Shown here one piece after another: positions 22,298 to 26,121 of a DNA stretch of 26,121 nt. The translations under genes and the position numbers were made by a program. Below the pieces are notes generated by a model. The model was not told the DNA's origin and searched no databases. It saw nothing but the letters and a program-made list of their open reading frames with translations. This stretch comes from JAWWPY01 sp964412845 (GTDB taxonomy: Bacteria > Actinomycetota > Actinomycetes > Streptosporangiales > Streptosporangiaceae), in contig CAYPQM010000093.1 of assembly GCA_964412845.1 (NCBI GenBank), positions 1 to 26,121 of the forward strand, given 5' to 3'. Position 1 is the first letter of the stretch; each line of letters begins with the position of its first letter.

Positions 22298-23185
22298 TCA
22301 GCCCATCCGGCCGGTCACATAGGCCCTGGTGCGGCTGTCGACCGGATCCTGGAAGATCTGGTCGGTCTGGCCGTACTCGACGAGCACGCCCGTGCGGGTA
22401 TCGCTTTCCTCATTGCGGAGCACCGAGAAGAAGGCGGTGCGGTCACTTACCCGGGTGGCCTGCTGCATGTTGTGCGTGACGATGACGATGGTGTACTGCG
22501 ACTTGATCTCATGCATCAGGTCCTCGATGGCGGCGGTCGCGATCGGGTCGAGCGCCGAGCAGGGCTCGTCCATCAGCACGACATCCGGCTCGACGGCGAG
22601 CGTGCGGGCGATGCACAGCCGCTGCTGCTGCCCGCCGGACAGGCCCAGGGCCGACGCCTTCAGGCGGTCCTTCACCTCGTCCCACAGCGCGCCCTGGCGC
22701 AGCGAGCGCTCGACGATCTCGTCCAGCCGGCCGCGGTTGCGCTGGCCGTTGATGCGCGGCCCGTAGGCGACGTTGTCGTAGATCGACTTCGGGAACGGGT
22801 TTGGCTTCTGGAAGACCATGCCGATGCGCCGGCGCACGGCCGTCGCGGAGACATCCCTGCCGTACAGCGACATCCCGTGGTAGTGCACCTCACCTTCGAC
22901 GCGAGCGCCGGGCACGAGGTCGTTCATCCGGTTCAGCGTCCGCAGCACCGTCGTCTTGCCGCACCCGGACGGGCCGATGAACGCCGTGATCTCGTGCTGG
23001 TGCACCGACAGCGAGACGTCCGTGACGGCCCGGAAGGCGCTGTAGTAAATCGAGACGTTTTTCGCTTCGAATACCGGCGCTTCCGTCACCGGCCGCACCT
23101 GCGGCTGCGGCTGCACCTGCGGCTGCACCTCGGCTGCTGGCTCGGGCTGCTGAGTGGCAACAAGGTTCTGGTCAGGATTTTCCAT
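22298..23185 (-). CDS. pstB: Phosphate ABC transporter ATPase PstB
   Basis: Cytosolic ATPase of the high-affinity phosphate importer PstSCAB. The start is ATG 23185 (295 aa), with AGGA 6-9 nt upstream and 7 nt after the pstA stop; an upstream in-frame GTG would overlap pstA. Motifs: Walker A GPSGCGKTT (71-79), Q-loop FQKPNPFP (125-132), signature LSGGQQQRL (182-190), Walker B VVLMDEP (202-208) and H-loop His238 in VTHNMQQA. MNDLVPGARVEGEV is typical of PstB. Residues 11-35 form an unusual Pro/Gln/Val-rich N-terminal extension (QPQVQPQPQV) not found in the ~250-aa core enzyme. Confidence 0.97.
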   Translation of the reverse strand: MENPDQNLVATQQPEPAAEVQPQVQPQPQVRPVTEAPVFEAKNVSIYYSAFRAVTDVSLSVHQHEITAFIGPSGCGKTTVLRTLNRMNDLVPGARVEGEVHYHGMSLYGRDVSATAVRRRIGMVFQKPNPFPKSIYDNVAYGPRINGQRNRGRLDEIVERSLRQGALWDEVKDRLKASALGLSGGQQQRLCIARTLAVEPDVVLMDEPCSALDPIATAAIEDLMHEIKSQYTIVIVTHNMQQATRVSDRTAFFSVLRNEESDTRTGVLVEYGQTDQIFQDPVDSRTRAYVTGRMG

Positions 23186-23192
23186 GACGTTC

Positions 23193-24083
23193 CTAGCGCA
23201 GAGATCTTGTGAATCGTGCGGTGACAAAGCGGGCAATTATCATCAGGATAAAGGCAAGCGCGATGAGCGTCAGGGCCGCGCCCCAGCCGCGGGCCTGGGC
23301 GCCGACATACGGCGATGATGCGTTCGCGAAGATCTGCGAGGGAAGCGAGGTGTTGGCGCCGCTGAACACGTTCCGGTTCACGGTGGTCACCGTGAGGATG
23401 GTGAACAGCAGCGGGGCCGTCTCACCCGCGGCCCGGGCGACCGCGAGCAGGGCGCCGCTGACAATCCCGCCGATCGCCGTCGGCAACACCACCGTCACCG
23501 TCACGCGGGCCTTGGAGGCACCGAGAGCGTAGCTCGCCTCACGCAGCGAGTTCGGCACCAGCCTCAGCATCTCGTAGGTGGAGCGGATCACGATCGGCAG
23601 CATCAGGCAGCCCAGGGCGAGCGCGCCGGCCAGGCCTGAGTAGCCGAAGTGCAGGACCCAGAGCGAGAAGATGAAAAGCCCCATCACGATCGAGGGCACG
23701 CCCGTCATCACGTCGGACATGAACCCGATGAGCCGCGCCAGCAGGCCCTTGCCGCCGTACTCGTTGAGGTAGACCGCGCCCAGGATGCCGAGCGGCACGG
23801 CTACGACCGTGGCCAGGGCCGTGATCTCGAGCGTGCCGACTATCGCCGGCCCCATCCCGCCCACGTTGGCGGGCGACACATTCACCGGGATCCCGCTGGT
23901 CAGGAAGGACCAGCTGATGACCGAGGCGCCCTTGGCGATCACGGTGTACAGGACGAAGCCCAGCGGGATGATCACGAGCACGAACGCGAGCACCATCAGG
24001 GCGGTCGCGATGCGGTTCTTGGTGCGCCGCCAGGATGCCGGTTCTCGCAGGTCGACATCCTGCTGACCGGCGGTGACAGCCAT
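23193..24083 (-). CDS. pstA: Phosphate ABC transporter permease PstA
   Basis: One of two membrane subunits forming the phosphate channel (296 aa). About six hydrophobic segments are visible, the first at IATALMVLAFVLVIIPLGFV (26-45). The ABC-permease coupling loop is recognisable as LREASYALGASKARVTVTVVLP with the EAA-type GASK core. GETAPLLFTILT is a PstA-typical sequence. The ATG at 24083 overlaps the pstC stop (TGATG), so the two are translationally coupled; a GTG one codon earlier is equally possible. Order and spacing place it in one transcript with pstC and pstB. Confidence 0.96.
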   Translation of the reverse strand: MAVTAGQQDVDLREPASWRRTKNRIATALMVLAFVLVIIPLGFVLYTVIAKGASVISWSFLTSGIPVNVSPANVGGMGPAIVGTLEITALATVVAVPLGILGAVYLNEYGGKGLLARLIGFMSDVMTGVPSIVMGLFIFSLWVLHFGYSGLAGALALGCLMLPIVIRSTYEMLRLVPNSLREASYALGASKARVTVTVVLPTAIGGIVSGALLAVARAAGETAPLLFTILTVTTVNRNVFSGANTSLPSQIFANASSPYVGAQARGWGAALTLIALAFILMIIARFVTARFTRSLR

Positions 24084-25063
24084 CACGCCCCCCTCTGCCG
24101 TCGGGTGGAACGCTCCACGACCGCGCGGGCCAGGACGTTAATGATGATCGTGAAGGCGAACAGGAGGACGCCGAGTCCCATCAGCCCGGCCCGGAACACG
24201 CCAGTGGCCTCGCCGAACTCGTTCGCGATGACCGAGGGCATGTTGTAGCCAGGGGCGAACAGGTGCGAGGTGATCGTGGCCGACGAGCCGATGACCAGCG
24301 CCGCCGCGATCGTCTCGCCCATCGCCCGGCCCAGCCCGAGCAGCACCGCCCCGACGATGCCGCCCTGGCTGTGCGGCCAGACGGCGCCGCGGATCATCTC
24401 CAGGCGGGTGGCGCCCAGCGCGTACGCGCCCTCCCTGTCGATCACCGGCACCGTCGCGATGACCTCGCGCGACAGCGAGGTCACGATCGGCGTGATCATG
24501 AAGGCCAGGATGATGCCGGCGGTAAAGAACGAGGCCCCGCTCGTGGGCGGCCCGAACAGGGAATCCAGCACCGGGATGCCGTTGACGCCTGAGCCGATCG
24601 AGCCGTAGATGTGCTGGACCCAGGGCGCGAACACCAGGATCCCCCACAGGCCCCAGACCACGGAGGGGACCACCGCCAGGAGGTCGATCACGTACACAAT
24701 CGGGCGCGCCCACCGGCGCGGCACGACCTCGGTCAGCAGCAGGGCGACGCCCACGCTGACCGGGACAGCGATCACGAGCGCGATCACCGCCGTGATGGCC
24801 GTGCCGTAAATGAAGGCCAGCGCGCCGAATTGGTGGGTCGTGGGGTTCCAGGTGGTCGAGAAGATCTTCAGGCCCTCGGCGCTGAACCACGACGAGGCCT
24901 GCTGGCTGGTCGAGATGGCGATCAGGATGAGGATCACCAGCACCAGCAGGCCGGACCCGAGCGCGATGACCTGGAAGGCGCGATCGCCGAGTGGCCGCCG
25001 CTCGGCCAAGGGACGGGTGGATCCGGCCGGGCCGGCCGGATCCACCTTCGTCACAATGCTCAC
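24083..25063 (-). CDS. pstC: Phosphate ABC transporter permease PstC
   Basis: Second membrane subunit of the phosphate channel (326 aa from GTG 25063). Six or so transmembrane segments are visible, the first at ~31-50. The coupling loop reads REGAYALGATRLEMIRGAVWP, followed by GLGRAMGETIAAALVIG, a PstC-typical sequence. The start has only a weak ribosome site, and a GTG four codons downstream is an alternative. Residues 8-17 (DPAGPAGSTR) are encoded by a 31-bp perfect palindrome, which could form a very stable hairpin close to the start codon and lower pstC translation or block readthrough from pstS. It is 66 nt downstream of pstS. Confidence 0.96.
   Translation of the reverse strand: MSIVTKVDPAGPAGSTRPLAERRPLGDRAFQVIALGSGLLVLVILILIAISTSQQASSWFSAEGLKIFSTTWNPTTHQFGALAFIYGTAITAVIALVIAVPVSVGVALLLTEVVPRRWARPIVYVIDLLAVVPSVVWGLWGILVFAPWVQHIYGSIGSGVNGIPVLDSLFGPPTSGASFFTAGIILAFMITPIVTSLSREVIATVPVIDREGAYALGATRLEMIRGAVWPHSQGGIVGAVLLGLGRAMGETIAAALVIGSSATITSHLFAPGYNMPSVIANEFGEATGVFRAGLMGLGVLLFAFTIIINVLARAVVERSTRRQRGA
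25016..25046. repeat. 31-bp perfect palindrome within the start of pstC
   Basis: GGTGGATCCGGCCGG (25016-25030) and CCGGCCGGATCCACC (25032-25046) are perfect 15-bp reverse complements around one base (G25031). In RNA this gives a stem of about 14 bp, nearly all G-C, starting 17 nt into the pstC coding region. Confidence 0.95.
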
Positions 25064-25129
25064 GCCAACGAGCCAATCTGATCGGGTTGCGTCACGGTGC
25101 TCACGTCGGCTCGATGATGGGGTCAGTCA

Positions 25130-26121
25130 TCATGAGCCGATCATGCTGAGCTGCGCTTTGGCCTTCTGGTCGAGGCTGGCGGGCAGCGGCGCGTAGCCCA
25201 GGCTGGGGAGCAGTTGCTGACCGGCTCCGAGCAGGTAGCCGAGGTACGCCTGGAGCAGCTTTGCCGTGGTCGCGCTCGACTGCTTCTGGTAGACCAGGTC
25301 CCACGTCTGATAGGTGATCGGGTACGCGGTGGCGTCGCCTGACCAGACCGCGTGGAACGTCAGGTCGGACGCGACGGTGGCCCCGGCTGCGGCCGCGGAG
25401 GCCGCCGTCGGCGACGGCGCGATGTAGTCGCCGGCCTTGTTCTTGACGGAAGCGAAGGTCAGCCCGGACGCCTTGGCGTCGGCGAAGTCCACGTACCCGA
25501 TGGCCCCGGGAGTGGACTTGACGATCTGTGCCACCCCGCCGTTGCCGTCGCCGCCCCGGCTGCTGGCCGGCCAGTTGATGGTCGAGCTGCTGCCGAGCTT
25601 CCACACGCTGGGCGCGGCGTCCATGAGGAACAGGGAGAAGTTGGCCGTGGTGCCCGAGGAGTCCGAGCGGCGGGCGATGGTGATCGAGGTGCTGGGCAGC
25701 GTGACACCGGAGTTGTCCGCCTTGATCGCCGGGTCGTTCCACTTCGTGATCTTGCCATCGAAGATGCCCGCGATGGTCGCCGGCGACAGCTTCAGGCTGC
25801 TGACGCCTGACAGGTTGTACGAGACGGTAATCGGGCCGATCAGGATGGGGAAATACAGCACCTTCTTGCCCTTGAAGCCCGCCGTCTCCTCGGGCGGGAT
25901 CGGCGAGTCCGAGCCCGCGAAGTTGACGGTCCCCGAAGCCAGGTCCGTGCGCCCCTTACCCGAGCCGCCGCCGCCGTAGTTGACCGTCACGCCGGACTGG
26001 GCCGTCTTGAAGCTCTGGATGGCAGCCTGCTGGAAGGTGAGCTGGAACGTCGATCCGCTCGCGTTGAGCGTGCCCGAGAGGGCGGCGCTGCTACTCGACG
26101 AGGAACTAGTGCTCGACGAGG
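25130..26121 (-). CDS. pstS: Phosphate-binding protein PstS (N-terminus cut by window edge)
   Basis: Extracellular phosphate-binding protein that feeds PstCAB. The frame is open to the right edge (330 codons seen); the signal peptide and any lipobox are outside. The visible part begins with a Ser-rich linker (SSSTSSSSSS), typical of a lipoprotein tether, then LNASGSTFQLTFQQAAI, the usual first phosphate-binding region. Further ligand-loop motifs are YGGGGSGKGRTDL, FAGSDSPIPPEE, PITVSYNLSGV and RRSDSSGTTANFSLFL. The C-terminal region WDLVYQKQSSATTAKLLQAY and YAPLP is also family-typical. It is first in the pstS-C-A-B order; its promoter, where a PhoP box would be expected, is not in the window. 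Confidence 0.96.
   Translation of the reverse strand, partial: SSSTSSSSSSSAALSGTLNASGSTFQLTFQQAAIQSFKTAQSGVTVNYGGGGSGKGRTDLASGTVNFAGSDSPIPPEETAGFKGKKVLYFPILIGPITVSYNLSGVSSLKLSPATIAGIFDGKITKWNDPAIKADNSGVTLPSTSITIARRSDSSGTTANFSLFLMDAAPSVWKLGSSSTINWPASSRGGDGNGGVAQIVKSTPGAIGYVDFADAKASGLTFASVKNKAGDYIAPSPTAASAAAAGATVASDLTFHAVWSGDATAYPITYQTWDLVYQKQSSATTAKLLQAYLGYLLGAGQQLLPSLGYAPLPASLDQKAKAQLSMIGS

Noticed and set aside
25064..25129. Pho box or separate promoter between pstS and pstC
   Set aside because: No pair of 11-bp PHO direct repeats is seen; only a weak ATGATG/CATCAT dyad over the pstS stop. The operon promoter should lie beyond the right edge.
1..26121. CRISPR array, rRNA or tRNA genes
   Set aside because: No regularly spaced repeats with unique spacers, no conserved rRNA segments and no tRNA cloverleaf recognised. 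The only multi-copy tandem array (557-700) is protein-coding.

Overview
The window is very GC-rich, high-coding-density DNA from an actinomycete (Actinomycetota). Supporting evidence: strong G/C bias in codon third positions, so most real genes carry long spurious antisense ORFs; the small Lys/Arg-rich bS22-like ribosomal protein; a BldC-type small HTH protein; a Nur-like Fur regulator beside a YgfZ-type protein; MurT/GatD; and many genes with a TANNNT box 6-8 nt before the start codon, the pattern of leaderless mRNAs common in this phylum. A secreted G1 (eqolisin) peptidase is compatible with an acidic-soil organism. I cannot name the genus.

Layout. 1-1633 (-): membrane protein with an octapeptide-repeat linker and an ABM-like domain, cut by the left edge. 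1724-2680 (+): HAD-IB phosphatase, convergent with 2727-3794 (-) PlsC-like acyltransferase. 3941-9228 (-): bS22-like protein, BldC-like HTH, AcuC-type deacetylase, ProC, proline dehydrogenase, YgfZ-like protein and Nur-like regulator. 9229-9963 is non-coding apart from a possible 12-codon leader ORF with an extended Shine-Dalgarno. 9964-10827 (+): secreted G1 peptidase. 10838-11546 (-): nitrobindin-like protein overlapped by a 43-aa membrane peptide. 11625-11990 (+): DsrE-like protein. 12003-13998 (-): gatD and murT, which amidate lipid II.

14087-22174 (-) is the most unusual part: GntR/UTRA regulator, then a membrane VirD4/TraG-like protein (C), a second membrane VirD4/TraD-like protein (B), then a large HerA/VirB4-like ATPase (A). 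A has an intact Walker A motif. In B the Walker A lysine is replaced by Trp, and in C the motif is lost. I see no relaxase, pilin or other conjugation gene. I read the locus as a chromosomal, conjugation-derived membrane machine with one active motor and two degenerate coupling-protein-like partners; its function is unknown.

22298 to the right edge (-): the high-affinity phosphate transporter pstS-pstC-pstA-pstB, ending in a strong hairpin terminator. A 31-bp perfect palindrome lies in the 5' coding part of pstC. PstS is cut by the right edge, so the pst promoter and any Pho box are outside the window.
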